Shown: in pieces, positions 23,862 through 37,124 of the stretch
Layout of the letters: each line of letters starts with the position of its first letter
Position numbering within the stretch: the first letter of the stretch is position 1
Source: Diaporthe sp. PMI_573
Lineage: Eukaryota; Ascomycota; Sordariomycetes; Diaporthales; Diaporthaceae
Direction: 5' to 3'
NCBI GenBank assembly: GCA_021399435.1
Contig: JAJTUP010000053.1
Span: 310,001 to 374,000 of the forward strand
DNA length: 64,000 nucleotides
Position numbers and translations under genes: made by a program
The notes under the pieces: generated by a model
Database searches by the model: none
Told to the model about the DNA's origin: nothing
What the model saw: the letters and a program-made list of their open reading frames with translations, nothing else

Positions 23862-25207
23862 ATGAGCTCACTCATCGCTCCCGGCCAACCGGCCAGGAGG
23901 TTATTACTCTCTCTCACCCCTCGTTGTACAGCTTCATATCATAAGCCTACTCACCCAGCACATATCCTATTTACTCAGTCTGTAAATATCCCAAGAAATC
24001 GCCACTTTGCCCAAAAGGCCCGCCCGCCCCCTTCTCCGTCGGTATCAGCAAAGTTGTCTGCGAAGGGCGATGAGCCGCCGAGATGGATCTTTTCACCATC
24101 CGACGTGCCACCTATCAAGGACTGGATGCACGGCATCGAAGGCTTGGGTGCCAAGCACCTCACTCCTCTGCAGTGCATGGAGGCCGCCCAGCGCTACGTG
24201 TCTGCAGCCACACAACATGAGAGTTCCTGGCGACCCAGACTTGAGAAAGGTAGGGCCAGTCCAAGTCCAATTTTATTCACGACAATGTCACAGTGTCGTG
24301 GTTGTGGCTCTAAGCAAGAAACGCGACTGTTCTCTTTCCTAATTTATTTCACCCTAGCTGACACGCTCCAGATTTTGGTCTGCCTGTCTTTCTCCTGCAC
24401 TGGGTAGGAATCCTCCTGATCTCTGACACCTCTGCTTCGCGATGGAGGCTCGGAACACATATGCTGCGGTCGGCGTCGGAGTTGGGATATGACCCTTCGA
24501 CCCTAACGCTTATGCGCATCTTCTCCAGCGTGCCAGCAGCCATGCAGAAGAAGGTAGCCGCGTCCAAAATGCTCAACGACGCGAACACTCGCTTCCAGAG
24601 ACTACTACGCAATGGCACAGACCCCAACGCACTTACCCTCCAGGGCGTTATTCTTGCAAAGCAAGGGACTCAGGGCCACGACAGGCAGGCTTTAGATTCG
24701 TTCCGCAGAGCAGAGACGGCCTGGGAGGTGAAGGCCAGGTCCGGCGCACCGTCACAAGCCAGCGAAAGTCCAAGCTTCGACGTCCAGAAAGGCACCGACC
24801 CGGACTACGTGAGCCTCCCTGAGCCGCGTGAACCAAGATGGGAGTGGGAGGTCACCTGGGCGCTGGAGCAAGCCAAGATACTGCAGAAGCAGAACCGCAC
24901 CAAGGAGGCCAGGGACCTGTACCGCGTGGCGGCGCTGGAGCTAGACAACCCGCAGGGCTTCTGGAACCTCTCGTGCCTCATGGAAGGGCCGCGGGACTCC
25001 CCAGAAAGGAGGACGTACCTGCTCAAGGCAGCCATATCGGGCGTACAGGAGGCGTGCCGGGAGATGGGGGTGCTCGAGAAGATGGTGGCGGAGAGGGAGG
25101 GGCTGGCGGACAAGGACAGAGCGGACCGGGAGTTGATGAGCCAGGAGTGGCTCCGGCTTGCTGACGGGGAGGACCTCAAGTCTATCCAGGACGAGGGTGA
25201 AGAATAA
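23862..25207 (+). CDS. TPR/Sel1-like protein, probably mitochondrial
   Basis: Exons 23862-24249 and 24372-25207 with a 122-nt intron; 407 aa. The acceptor after GCTCCAG is preferred over a later one at 24407 because it adds DFGLPVFLLHWVGILLISD in frame and has an AGCTGAC branch 11 nt upstream. The first 60 residues are Arg/Ser/Leu-rich and poor in acids, as in a mitochondrial presequence. The middle has helix pairs such as MLNDANTRFQRLLRNGTDPN and AKQGTQGHDRQALDSFRRAE. The C-terminal half, with WALEQAKILQKQNRTKEARD and GFWNLSCLM, looks like TPR/Sel1 solenoid repeats. I do not recognise an ortholog with certainty; a mitochondrial assembly or translation factor is possible. Confidence 0.8.
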
Positions 25208-28200
25208 GCAGTCCTGAGGGACGGTTTCCTCGGGGAAGATAGCAGAATGCTCAGCCCCTGAGATATCAGCTGGGTTTCCCAATGGATGTGATTTCTGCGG
25301 GTGCCTGAGCTGGCATCAATGCGACTGCTTTGGCTTGGAGCTGGATCTATGGAGGGCAGTCTTTCAGTTGTGGTCATTGCTCACGTACTGGTGCGCCCGG
25401 CTCTGTAACGCTCCGAGACAGATCACAGATAACGAAATAGGCTGACTGTTTCAGGGATGAGTTTATGCTTCAAAGCTCTTTGCTGGCCGCCTATCTGGTT
25501 CCTTGGGATTCACGTCCTGTTGCGGCCGGAAATCCCGGGGCAGTTGCTCCACCAACCATGCCAGTGGTCGCCGTCAGCTTGACTTGCCGGGAACGAGGAC
25601 GTGCTTGTTCTTTCTGTCATGCTTGTGTATTCTCAGATGTTCCGGTCGTCCTTTCAGTATTCTGACTTCGCACGAATGACACGTCGGCGCGGGCAGGTGT
25701 CATGCTCTGCTAAGCAGGTTATTCCCGGAAACGATGCCCAACGACAGGAGAGACAAGTACGGAATTGATACTACGCTGTGATCCCCTGAAGCCCTGCCAA
25801 GTCAGGCTGTTCCAGTTCTGGTAGGTATGATATTCTGCCCTTCTATCCTCTATTTCACACTCGTATAGCTGTGACGATTATGCCTCACTCCGGATCACCT
25901 TGCCAGTGTTTGGCACTGGCCCGTGGACCATGCCGTCAGGGAGTTACTTGAACATACTGGGTTGAAGCTATCCCAGAGTCTAATTTTTCCACACGATGCA
26001 TGATCTCTTGTGTGATAGCAACCCCCGCAACGCGTGCAAGCAACGTAGCGGGCCAAGTGGCAAGTTCTCGACAAGCCTGGGCCTCGTTTCAACCAAGTTC
26101 GGGTCCGCAGTTATGCGGGCGTGGTTGGGAAGGGCAGCTGAGAGTCGGGAACCAGTTTCGGCCCCCCGGGCATGTGAGAACGTCGTGCGATGCATTGGCC
26201 CAGCAGCAATAGTTTGGTTGCACGGTCCAGGGTCTGAGGTTTTCTCCATAGGTCGTCAGTCAGGGCTCAACGTTGATCAGGCCATGCTCAGGAGTCTGAA
26301 TCCGGACGAGGCCTGGTCAACCTGGGGTAGCCATGATTCCTCCCGAGCGCGGATTATGCCGCATGATCTGTGCATTCACTAGGTAAGGGCTGAGATTCCT
26401 GTCACATATCAGTTGGGTACAGGTGCAGATGCAGGAGCTAGAGCTTGTCGTGAGTTTTCTGTCTTCGCAAATTACATCGCTCGATCGATCACAAGGCCAC
26501 ATGGCTCATGGCCAATGATGGCAATCAGTGGAAGAAGGCATGAAAAAGGAAAGGCGAGGAATAGTTGGGGAGAGGAGCCGCTAGTGTGGCTGGTCAAGCT
26601 ACCCTAGCTTAGGGGACTCCCAGAGGATTCCAGGATGTTTCTGTCGGTTTGAAGGGCATTTTGGCCGTTCCGAGTCCGCAGTGTTCAAAAGCAGTACTTC
26701 ACGGCCGCCGCTCTGAGTCAACCGAGCTCATCATACGAGGGTAGGGGAATAAAGTGATCCAACGCCCTCTGGACTAGTGCGGTTCAGAGCATTCACTGAC
26801 CCGGAAATCGGATTGCATCTCCGCGAGTACAGACTGCTTTCTTTCCCTCTCATAACTTCACCTCATATTGGATAAATTCCCACGGGATAGCCTCATATGA
26901 CACAACCTCGTATATGGAACAACCTCCCATGGCACAATCTCACAGGAGACAACCTCATGTTGGATATTCTCTTGCCAACCAATAGGTAGTCTGAAGCCAG
27001 CAAGGTTGTATAGGCTCGCTGAGATGAAGTGCATATTTTGGGTCTCGGGCCGTTGCTCTGGAAGCCCGTACTGGAGCTACTTGGGCCCAGCCCTTGCCGT
27101 GAAATATGCAGCGCAGGAGGGAGACTGACGTGATAGTCACCTAACACAGGTGATCAAATTTGAAGGTATTCCCGCCCCAGATGTTTGTAGTCAGATATGG
27201 ATATCATACATATAACATGAACAGCCCAAGGGGAACACAGTTCAAACTCGAGGTATGTGTGGCCATGGGCCCGACGTGAAACGGCTCCAACTTGGGAGAA
27301 TATCGGCTCCCCCCTCCTCGGGGACCTAGCTGTTTCCGGACATTGTCATTCTATTTTTCTAATTCTGGGTGGAACATTTCAACGAGGGAACTCGGCGGCC
27401 TTCGCTCCATGGCCAGTTACCAATATCAGTGAGAAGTAAAGCTGTGCCCCAATCGTCATCAAAGGCCAATATGTAGAGGGGGCAGATCATTGCGTTCATC
27501 TCATGCATCAGAACCGGCTAGGTTAGCGTCAGCGTTGTCGATCATGGTCTCGAACCAAACATTGTATGGAAGATCGTCAACTTGTAGCGTCGAAGAATGT
27601 TCTCAGAACAATAAGCATCATTTGAGACAGCGGTGTCGAGGCCTTCGACCAGGTTGACTGGATTGAGTAGCAATTGCAACCCCAAAGCACCCCTTGCACT
27701 TCCGGGACCCGTGTTCCAGACACCGAACTGTACCCTTCCGCTGAAATGTTCAGTTGACGAGACGCCTAGCAGGTATCCTGGTGATGCAGTCATGAAACTA
27801 GCTCAACAAGTCTCCCAAAAGACTTCAGTCGTTGCCCATGTATTCTGAAGTACCTGTCAGGACAACCTGGACGCTGGGGGTTGGGGGGTTGGAACAGGTG
27901 ACCAGGCGGGCCGTTTTGTTGCAAACAAGAAACCAGGATTAGAAGAATCAAAGAAACATAAATTCGTGCACGACTGCTGTTGACTAGCTATCCATCTGAA
28001 ATACCCACTTTCTGAGTGTATAAGCTTACATGTTTAACCTAACTTTACCAAAGGGGCTTGTAGCCCGAACAGTGAGGGTTGAGTTAAAACACTTTAAAGC
28101 TTGGGCAACCAAAGTTTGCCTGGTACTCGGAACTGGGAAACGTGGCAGATTCATGGTGCAAGCCGAGGTTTGACGTTTGGACCACGGTTTTGATTTGCCG

Positions 28201-31200
28201 ACAATAGGGGAAATCTGGTTGACTGGGCTCACTGAACCAGATGAGAACATTTCTACCCCTTTTGTGCAACATCAGGGACCATGGTGTTCAAGGATCAGCG
28301 CAGGTGGAATTTCCCGCACGGAGGCAGCGGTGGTCAATATAACTGGCACGGTGCGGTGAATGGCCGGCCGGCTTGGTTGTCACATCGCCATTGATTGATA
28401 CCAGCGATTGTGTCGCCTTGTGACTGGGGGTCTATCGTCTCGGGACTCAGCTGGGCAGGGCTGTGATCCAGGAATCTGGTCGCTGTGGTCGGGGCCACGG
28501 CTCTCGATGCTCATGATTTGTTCTCGAGTAAAGACCTGCAATGACGGCATGTCCGCATCCACCGAGGCCGAATATTGCAGTAGCCCTCCAACCTGAAGAT
28601 GACTCGTATTGGCCAACAGAACAGGTGTCGGTTTGGTGCGCTGAATTCTGCATTCTGCATTCTGCATTATGCCGCTTTACGTGTATTCCGTGTGCGTATA
28701 GTCCAGTCCACACGAGCACCAGTGGATCATCCCAGGCAATATTGAGCCTCGGCACATGCCACAATACCACAGTAGTGTAGATGGCAGTGGGTAGCAAATC
28801 TCAGATCGCCCGTCCTGCCGACCGACGTTGCGTAGGCCTGCGAGACACTTCGCGACTGCAACGGTGGCTTTTGCCACCCTGTTGTTACAGTCACCCCGAA
28901 ACCACCGTGTAGGTTCCTCCAAGGTTTGCAAAGCTTTGGCTGCACAGCCGATCGTGCCCCAGACCAGGTGCGAGCGTTGCTGTTGGCCCCGATCGATGAC
29001 GGGCAGGTGAATGCAGTTCAATGCAGGGCAGGACCAAAGAAGAGACGAAAGTCTGGGTTGTCTGCGAGGTTGCAGCGTTTGCACTGGGTGGAATGGGATG
29101 CATGGCCAGATGGAGTAACTCGGCCAAGCCTGGACCGGTGGGTCCTTCTCACGGGGCAGCTGGCCCAAGCTTCCGCCGGGACCCACCCCTCCCTAAGCCT
29201 ACCTGGTAGCAAGTAGACCACGTCCTTTGGAGTTGACCTGTCACTCCAAGACGTCACGTCTGATTTGACGTGCGATGGTCCGAATCTTCAGACGGCAGAC
29301 TCATCCATGCGGTCAATCCTCAGCCCTCTTGTTCACCAAGACCTCGGGATTTATTTGCCCACCTCTCGCCTCTTGATATGATGTGCCTGGTCATAGCCAT
29401 GCCAAACGGCTGGGCCGACACAGGATGCTATGGCCAACAAACTCCCTGCACATGTAACCTCCTAATCTGCAGCCCAAAATCCTCTCAGCAAATCGCATCG
29501 TTATTCCAATCATGACAAGGCCACACTGCCTGGGATCCATTGGCATGGTCCGCTCCAGCTGCCGGCCATGCCCACTGCCCCTCCGCTCGACCATCAGACG
29601 TCTGTGTGTGTCAGCTAGAGCGCCTCGAGGTCCAACCTGCGGCCATCCATGCGTTGCTAGGTACAGACGCAATCACCCTGCTGCAACGCTGACAGGCCGG
29701 GCTCAGACCCAAAATTCCGGGTAGCCAGAGCACAACATTCCTGGTCCTGCGCCTTGTGCGCTACTGACGGGCTGCATCAGCGGTGTTTGCTCCCAGTGAG
29801 GCCTTCGTCCACCTGCCGCTTCAACCTTCCCTGCTCGTCCTTCCGCTTTCGAACCCCAGCCGTCGTGACAGGCTCTGGCCGCCCATACTTGGCTACCGGG
29901 ATGTCGACACCCGTTCCACAGTCACAGCCTACCCACAAGCGTACGAGAGTCTGCAGGAGGACGATCGGCGGTCCCGCATCTGCGTGTGTCCCGTGATATG
30001 CTCTGCGGTCAGGCCATCCGCGACTCGGAGAGCGGGCTGGAGCCGTTCGAAGTCTGATACGTGACAGGCACGACGGTGCGCAGACCGGAATGGACCGAAG
30101 CCTATCGCTTGCGTGACCACCTTCTCAGACTGAACAGTTGCCCGAGACCCGGTTACTGGGACACCCTTATCGGACTGACCAGCATGTCGCCGTCGCCGTC
30201 GCCATTCCCATCAGCGAAATGAAGGCAGCAAAAAGCAACACAAGGACTTGTCTCGGACTCACAGATAGCCGCTGAACGTGTCGGTTCTGAACTCGGCGCA
30301 CATCATCGCCCTGGGCGGGAGTATGGAGTCGAGACTCGTCTTGAGCGATATTGCCATTGCAGCTGGGCCCTGTTGCAAGAGACACCTCACGCCAAAGGTG
30401 TATCAGCGTGCAGGGGAGCTTCGTGTCAAAGACTCACATTGCCATGGGCAACCGTTCAGACGCACGCACCATCACAGCGGTGCACTCTGCACGTTCGTCA
30501 CTCCTTGGCTCTTCGCGTGAACCGGTTGTGTTCCGTGCACGCACCCTCGGCCATCAACCCTCGAAATCAGACTCTGGTTATTCAACAGTCATCGGAAGAG
30601 GCCTGCCAACCTCTCCTGGCCGTATCTGAAGCTCTCTACTAGGCAGGACCGATCCCGGTCCAAGACCCATTTCTTGGCTCGAAACAGAAGACCAACAATA
30701 AATGCAGGGATGCCCTCCGCAGCCAGACTGGCCATGCTGGATATTTCGATGAGGTATTTAGGTGGGACAGTACTTTATGAACAGGCTTAAAGTGGCCGCG
30801 GCACGAAGGTTGACAGCCGAGCCCCTGGCAAAGGTGGTAGGACCCGGAACGTGTGGCTTGCCTTTCTGCCAACAAAACGCATGTCACTACAACCTCACTG
30901 GTGGGTCGAAACCAATATGCTTCAAAGCGGCTTCGGATCCTTAATGCTTTCGAGATTGCGTTGTGGCAGACAGGGAATACTTCGAAACGTGCCGACGTGA
31001 TACTAGACCTGTCAGCAACTACGACAGCAGAAAGCAGCAAGCTGCCCACGCCACGTGGCAGGAAAGTAGAAGATGTTCACTTTGATGAACCACGTTTCCA
31101 AGGGGCTCTTTGCTTGCTTCAAAACTAGTGCACGTATTGGATTTGCAAGTCGACGGACTCGACACCCGGGAAAGTTGTTCACCTCAATGAAGCCGGCCAA

Positions 31201-32456
31201 GACTTCTGCCATATGCAGTAAGCTGTCCTCGGGATGGATTAGGGGTGTTACCAGGGAGCGCAGCACTCGATTCTAACTAGGCTTGGATGCAGGTCGCCGA
31301 GCTTGCTCAATCTGCCCCATCAGAGAAGCGTTGGTCAGTTCACACAAGCACACCCTGGTTGCCCGGTACATAGAACGCATGGAAGCTGCAGCTCTGCATG
31401 GCATCCTGGTTCAACGGACGGTAAAGCGAGCAACCGGCAGCCCGCCCTCGATCACTACTCCATAACGACCACGCAGCACCCCGCCAACACTCTTTACAAG
31501 GAAAGAAAAGTAGGTGCAGAAGGGACCAGCACTGCTTTTGCGTCATGCACTTCCACTTACCTTGAGCTCTTCATAGTGCTCTATTTGCATGTGGACTTCA
31601 GCAGACTGCCTTGACCACAACTTCACTCTAATTCTCGTGCACTCAAGAGCACTTTTGGATGTGTTGGCCGCCAGTGTCTCGGCCAGCGCCTAAGCGAAGG
31701 CGGACGTTCCTGGAAGTCCATCCAACTTAAACTCTGTTGCTGGTTACTTTCTATAACACACACGGTAAGTACCGTTCCATAAGGGACCCTTGTATACCCG
31801 AGGTGTGCCATGTCCTGCAGTCTTAGCAAACATGCATGTCAATCTTTCCCTAAATTCGAGCCTGCAGGTCGCCAGATATCAAGACCGTCCCCACTATTGC
31901 GCGCCTTCGCCTCGAGGCTGCCGTTTTTTCCTCTTCATTCTTTGCAACGACAGCACACCGATGTTCTTCCTAACTGGCCTTGTCTGTATCTCGTTCCACC
32001 GGCCGCAGCTTTCAAAGACCAGTCGACCCAAAGCAAGAACACGTATTGGCTGATGATGTCTGCTCAGCTCCACCGCTCCTGCGCCTAACCGTTTGCTTGT
32101 ACTACTGTAACCAGCGATCGCAGCTTGGGCTTCCTCTCGGTCAGGGACAGGGAAGCTCTGTACGATCTCATATCCATTCTGTTCTCCGATCTCCGAGACT
32201 CTGCCTGTAACGGACAACCGCTAGCTCGCCGCTGCAGATTTCATGAGGCCGATTCCTGGAGCATCTTGGTTCGGGTCTCGTGCGAAATACTACAGGTGCG
32301 AAACAAGGTTACACACTTCTCTCTCTGCACGCTACGTGTGCCACGACTGATCCAGTGTGAGTGCACATGCTTGTCTGTCTTTGCTCTCGGCTCCGCTTGC
32401 TGATCGCTCAACGACTAGCTCCCCCATAAAAGCCCCCCTCAGTCCTTCGAGGTCCC
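25208..32456. other. 7.2 kb gene-free region upstream of the velvet gene
   Basis: No supported gene on either strand; the many open frames are short and without domains. It contains one small array of 15-bp repeat units (26866-26975). The stretch just before 32457 is the promoter and leader of the velvet gene. Long upstream regions are common for fungal developmental regulators. Confidence 0.55.
26866..26975 (+). repeat. Degenerate 15-bp unit array
   Basis: Five to six diverged units of the family CCTCCTATGGGATAA (for example CCTCATATTGGATAA, CCTCCCATGGCACAA) at 15-17 bp spacing. Neither head nor tail of the full element is recognisable here. Confidence 0.6.
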
Positions 32457-33779
32457 ATGTCTGCGGTTGTCAGTGCTCGGATTACACCACATGATCTTGA
32501 CATCAGTATGGTGGACGCCATGACCAGCCCATGGAAGCAATGGCCTGCGTCTGGTACGCCTCAACCAGGCTTTTACTCTGGTTTCAAACCAACAAGCCCG
32601 AGTGACCAACGTGTAGCTCGAATCGCAACTTCACACAATTCTCCCCTCGGAACCCCACCGCAGCAGCATCCTGCCTCATCGCTCGCGCCCCGCAGGGAGT
32701 CATTTCAAAGCAGCCATGCGAGCACTCCGTCACCTCTGGAGTGGCCTTCGCCAACCTTTCTACCCAACTACAATTTCTCCCGCCCACTGGACACGGGACC
32801 CATAGGTTCTCAATACGACTTCCGCAGCTCCCCAACGCAGCATAGCGCCTTGGTTAGTGAGACCTCTGATACGGCCTTGTATAGAGATGCGCGAGTCCAA
32901 GACAAAGGGCAGGTCCTGGGAATGGCTGGAAACTATGTACCAGCGAGTGTTCCACGGTCATTGGATGACGAAGCGCCGGTCAGCCGGGTGGAAGGCATGA
33001 TACCAAACGCGCGGTCGACCTGGCAAACTCCACCTCCTCCATTACAACCGGGTCCCGCAATCAGCAAGTCGCAGACCCCTCGGCAGCACTCGAAGAGCGT
33101 AACCGTACGCTCGCTGCTAAACGACGACATGACTCCCACAGAGCTGAAGTATGACCTATTCCTGCGGCAGCAGCCCGCGAACGCGCGGTCGTGTGGACTG
33201 GGCGACAGGGACAGGCGGGTTGTCGACCCGCCTCCGATCCTGCAGCTGAAGATCGACGCCCCGTGGCTCTCGCGTCAAGAAATCAGCCGCAAGCTTAGGA
33301 CGCCATCATACGTTGTCCACTGCTCGATATGGAGTCCGGACGGGGAGGAGGACATGTCAGGGATGCCAGACGACTATACGAGACAGAAACGACTGATGGG
33401 CAACCTCGTCGCGTCCCCCTTCGTTGGATTTGACGAGCGTGGGGTGGAAGGCTGTTTCTTCTGTTTTCCGGACATCTCATGCCGCACCCCTGGGAGGTAC
33501 AGGCTCAAGTTCGTGCTCGTCGTTCTGGAATGGCCCTTGCGGCCGAACGCGAAATCGATGATCAGGGCCGAGCTTCTCTCCGACGTCTTCCAGACGTACA
33601 GCGCCAAGGAATTTCCCGGCATGCTAGAGTCATCCGCGCTCGCTAAGGCCTTGAAGCATCAAGGCTGCAACATACCCACCAAGAAGGGGAACGACAAGAC
33701 CGGCAAAAGAGACGACAGCGATGAAAACTCGGCCGGGGAAGACTCCCCACGCAAGCGAGCAAGGAACGACAGCCTGTGA
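32457..33779 (+). CDS. velC: Velvet-domain regulator, VelC type
   Basis: A single exon of 440 aa. Velvet proteins are fungal transcription regulators with an NF-kappaB-like fold that control sporulation and secondary metabolism. The velvet domain spans about residues 219-400: KYDLFLRQQPANARSCGLGD, RRVVDPPPILQLKI, then SYVVHCSIWSPDGEED, a GNLVASPFVG turn, GCFFCFPDISCRTPGRYRLK and, near the end, YSAKEFPGMLESSALAKALK. The roughly 218-residue Pro/Ser-rich N-terminal extension is typical of VelC rather than VosA or VelB, whose domains begin near the N-terminus. The C-terminus is short, basic and acidic mixed, with PRKRARND as a possible nuclear signal. VosA is the main alternative. The velvet call is firm; the VelC subtype is likely. 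Confidence 0.88.
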   Translation: MSAVVSARITPHDLDISMVDAMTSPWKQWPASGTPQPGFYSGFKPTSPSDQRVARIATSHNSPLGTPPQQHPASSLAPRRESFQSSHASTPSPLEWPSPTFLPNYNFSRPLDTGPIGSQYDFRSSPTQHSALVSETSDTALYRDARVQDKGQVLGMAGNYVPASVPRSLDDEAPVSRVEGMIPNARSTWQTPPPPLQPGPAISKSQTPRQHSKSVTVRSLLNDDMTPTELKYDLFLRQQPANARSCGLGDRDRRVVDPPPILQLKIDAPWLSRQEISRKLRTPSYVVHCSIWSPDGEEDMSGMPDDYTRQKRLMGNLVASPFVGFDERGVEGCFFCFPDISCRTPGRYRLKFVLVVLEWPLRPNAKSMIRAELLSDVFQTYSAKEFPGMLESSALAKALKHQGCNIPTKKGNDKTGKRDDSDENSAGEDSPRKRARNDSL

Positions 33780-36700
33780 GAACGCCCTGTCCACCCCTCG
33801 CCCAGCGTGAGTTATCGCTCATAGTTGGGCGTTTGCAGGATACGGTGCCGGCTGTGGCGCGATCCCGGTGGACATTATGGGCTGGACCTCAGCTTGTCCG
33901 TTATACTTTCGGGCGGTCACTTCTTGGACCCTGTCTCCCTTCTCGACATAATATTGATTTTTCTTTTGTCTAATTTCTGGACCGAGGCACCCCTGTGCGA
34001 GACCAACAGAAGAATACGAACGCAATTCTCACCTCATAATGGCTAGCTGCTTGAGCAGGCCGATAATTGGGTGCGCCGATTGCGTACGAAGGACGAAAAA
34101 GGGATAAGAAGGACAGGTGGGGCGTTTGTTACATTCTGTGTCTAGTGTGACCGCAAGCAGGGCGCTGTCCCATGGTGGCAACCGAGCAAGCTTCATCTTG
34201 TTTCGGTACGTGTTGGGTAGGTTTTATCTGTTATGGCGTTAGGGCTGGAATGGGGGTCCTGGGCGAGGTCTAGACGATCGCATATACATCAAGGCGCCCA
34301 TACTAGATTTGTTGGCCAGAACAAAACACGCGGGCGTTGCACGATGACAAACAGGGAAAATTTTGGACGATTTACGACTGGAGGTTGCTCCAATGTGAGG
34401 CCAGTGTGTTGGTTTAGGTTCACCTGGCCATTTGGCTTCGAGGCCCAGGGGCTCTTTCAGGCCCGAGGATACTTTTGAGTTGTGGCATCAGCAACCTGTG
34501 GCCATAGCTTCTTTCGGATGTGATAGCAGAGATCACCGAAAATGGCATTTCTTGCGCCCGGACCATCAAGAACGCCATGAAAGCTTGAAAGACGGGCCAA
34601 GCTCGCCGCCTGACCAATCCTATAGGTAAAAGCAGGTCTGTACAATTGGGATAGGTGGAAAACTCTAAAGGCACAATCCTGAAGGCCGTGCTCACTGAGA
34701 CGTCGGGATCAAGCTGGCCACCGCCAAGTGGTCTCAACAAGAGACGTCACACTGGGAGGGGCGATCAGACGAGAATCATTCTTGCTAGCCGACACGAGGG
34801 CGACACGACGCGAGAAAAACAATAATAATCACGACAACAACACGTCTGGATTTCCCGCGAATGTGAACGCGTATCCCCAGCTCCTCGTTTCCAATGCCTC
34901 ATTTGTTTTCGTGTCGGCGACTGTTCTGGGCCCGCGGCCAACCGGCCACCAGCGCGTATATGGTGGGGTGCTTCGCTGAAGGCCAAAGGCTAATAATACT
35001 TGACCATATGTATGGGTATGGGTGTGAAACGGCCCGGCACCGTGCCGAATGGCACTCCCCAGGTTCCGGCCAGCCCTCTCAGGCCTCTCTCGCTCCATCA
35101 CATCAAATAAATTCTCCGGCGAAATCTGACTTTGCCGTGTCACCCCTAACCGCGCCTTTGGTTGGCGCGATTTGCTAGCTTGTTACCGCGCCGACCCCGG
35201 CACGCCTCGGCCCCCGGGGAGGTCTCATTCTTTGGACGTTTCTGCACCTGCACGTCACCGCCGGGACCGGGTTTCGGCCGGGAGGGGCTGCAGGCGGCCC
35301 CTTTGAGCTTGATCCCCGCGCGGCTTAGACGAGATCGGACGACACATGCGAGGCCAAGGTTGTTATCCCCGTGTCGGTGGGTGGGCAGGGTTGGGCAGGA
35401 ACACGAGCTTGTCAGCCTCGTTTTGGCGTGGGTACGCTCAAGCCGCAGGAAGACGGATATATTGATATGCTATCTACAATGGCATGATTTTCGAGGATGA
35501 AACAACATCGACGTTGGAGCAAGAGAACCCGATCGTCAACCTCCGGAAGCAAACACCCTGAGGTGTCACACACCATCGAACCAGGGTAGACACGAGCTGC
35601 GTGCGTGCCAACAGTTCAACCGATCATTCACGGTCATGCGACCCGTGTTGGGAAGAAACCGGGACCGTGCCTATCCATCCCCCAAGGACCTGTTTTCAGG
35701 CTGGCCTCCCATTACCACCTGGGCACTCATTTTGCTCTAACTCCCCGGGAACCGGGATCTCAATCCCTGGGGGCCGCCCTGCCTCGTCTTCCCCCCAGCG
35801 GACAACGCCGGGGAATAAGCCTCAGATCGGATGGTATCTGACCACGGTATCGGGATAGCCTGCCTTGTCTGAACTTTTGTCGACGATGCTAGGATCTACA
35901 GCGGCGGGAACCCCGCTGGTTGTGAGGGGGCTGGGTGACCATTGCAGCGATCATCTGTATCAGACGATGAACGCAGAAAAAAAAAGGGCTTATTCACCAC
36001 TTTCACATCCTGGCGGCCACAAAGGTTGCTGTTCTCCCGCATATTGGCTCTGTTATTATAAGGCGGCAGTCCCGAATATCACTCGTGACAGGCCTCTCAA
36101 ACTGGATGGTGGAAAGGTCTGCCGTCGTGTCCTGGTGAGTGAGTGTGGCTTTTGAGCCGCCCACCGTGCGCAGCTATTGTTGTTATACGCGTGTATACAT
36201 ATTATCGAAACGCAAATGAGACATTCGTTTCTATCGTACCCATAGGCGTCGCGGTATATTCTTTTGGATATTTGCGCATTGCCGGTTAGTTTGAGCTGTG
36301 ACTACTCATAAGAATCAGGCCATGAATTCACAGCTCCCAAGGTTTCGTAGATCTTATATAGCCATGTACTTGACCCACGCATCCTCCTAGGGCAGTGGCC
36401 CCATGGACAGCAAGTCGCGCATTGTAGGATGACCTATATGAGCATGATTATGTTCGCCTTGGGTTCACTCCATGCATACGAGAGTCACTGCGGAGGGTCT
36501 GTACTTCCGCAGGCCCTTTTCCACGCACGTCCTGGTGCTAGCCCAACCTGCCGCCGGACAGGGCATCATCCACTCTTCGGCTGTGTCGCCGATGCCTCCG
36601 AAATAATGAGCTTTATTTGCGAATGGATTCTAATGCTGCAAGTAATCTGATATTATTCTTCAACATGTGATGTCGTGTCTCTTTCAAAGCGGTGACCACG

Positions 36701-36984
36701 TCATCCGCATTGGCTCACCAATCGAGCTGCTGTCTTCCTGTCGTGTGGAGTGCGACCGTCAGCTGGCTCTGGAAGATTTCTCAAGATAATATGAAAACTC
36801 CACTATCATTTAGAGACCATGCATGAAAAAGAAGAACCAGGCTGATACATTTCAAGTGCAGCTCCGTGAGGTCGTTCCACAATCACTGGCTGGGGTATTG
36901 CCAGAGGGCGCCAGCAGCTCGTTGTCCCGCCGTCTTCCAACCACAGCTCGAGGCTTGTCCGTTTGTATCAGTGGAATGTCATCT

Positions 36985-37055
36985 GCCGTGGGATAAACTC
37001 CTATGGGATAACCTGCAATGGGATAACCTTCTATATGGGGGCCTGCTTTGCACTC
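36985..37055 (+). repeat. Short 15-bp unit array
   Basis: Three to four units near CCTATGGGATAACCT at 15-bp spacing, the same family as the other arrays. Flanks with head or tail are not clear. Confidence 0.65.
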
Positions 37056-37083
37056 TAGGATAGCCAGAATGCAGGTACGGAAG

Positions 37084-37124
37084 CCGCGGCGGAACACTAC
37101 TCCGCGGCGGAACACTCCTCCGCG
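37084..37124 (+). repeat. 19-bp direct repeat, two copies
   Basis: Two adjacent copies of CCGCGGCGGAACACTMCTC, immediately beside the 15-bp array. Confidence 0.75.

Noticed and set aside
24408..24460. Alternative acceptor at 24407 for the TPR-like gene intron
   Set aside because: It keeps frame but drops a coherent hydrophobic segment and lacks a branch site as good as that before 24371.
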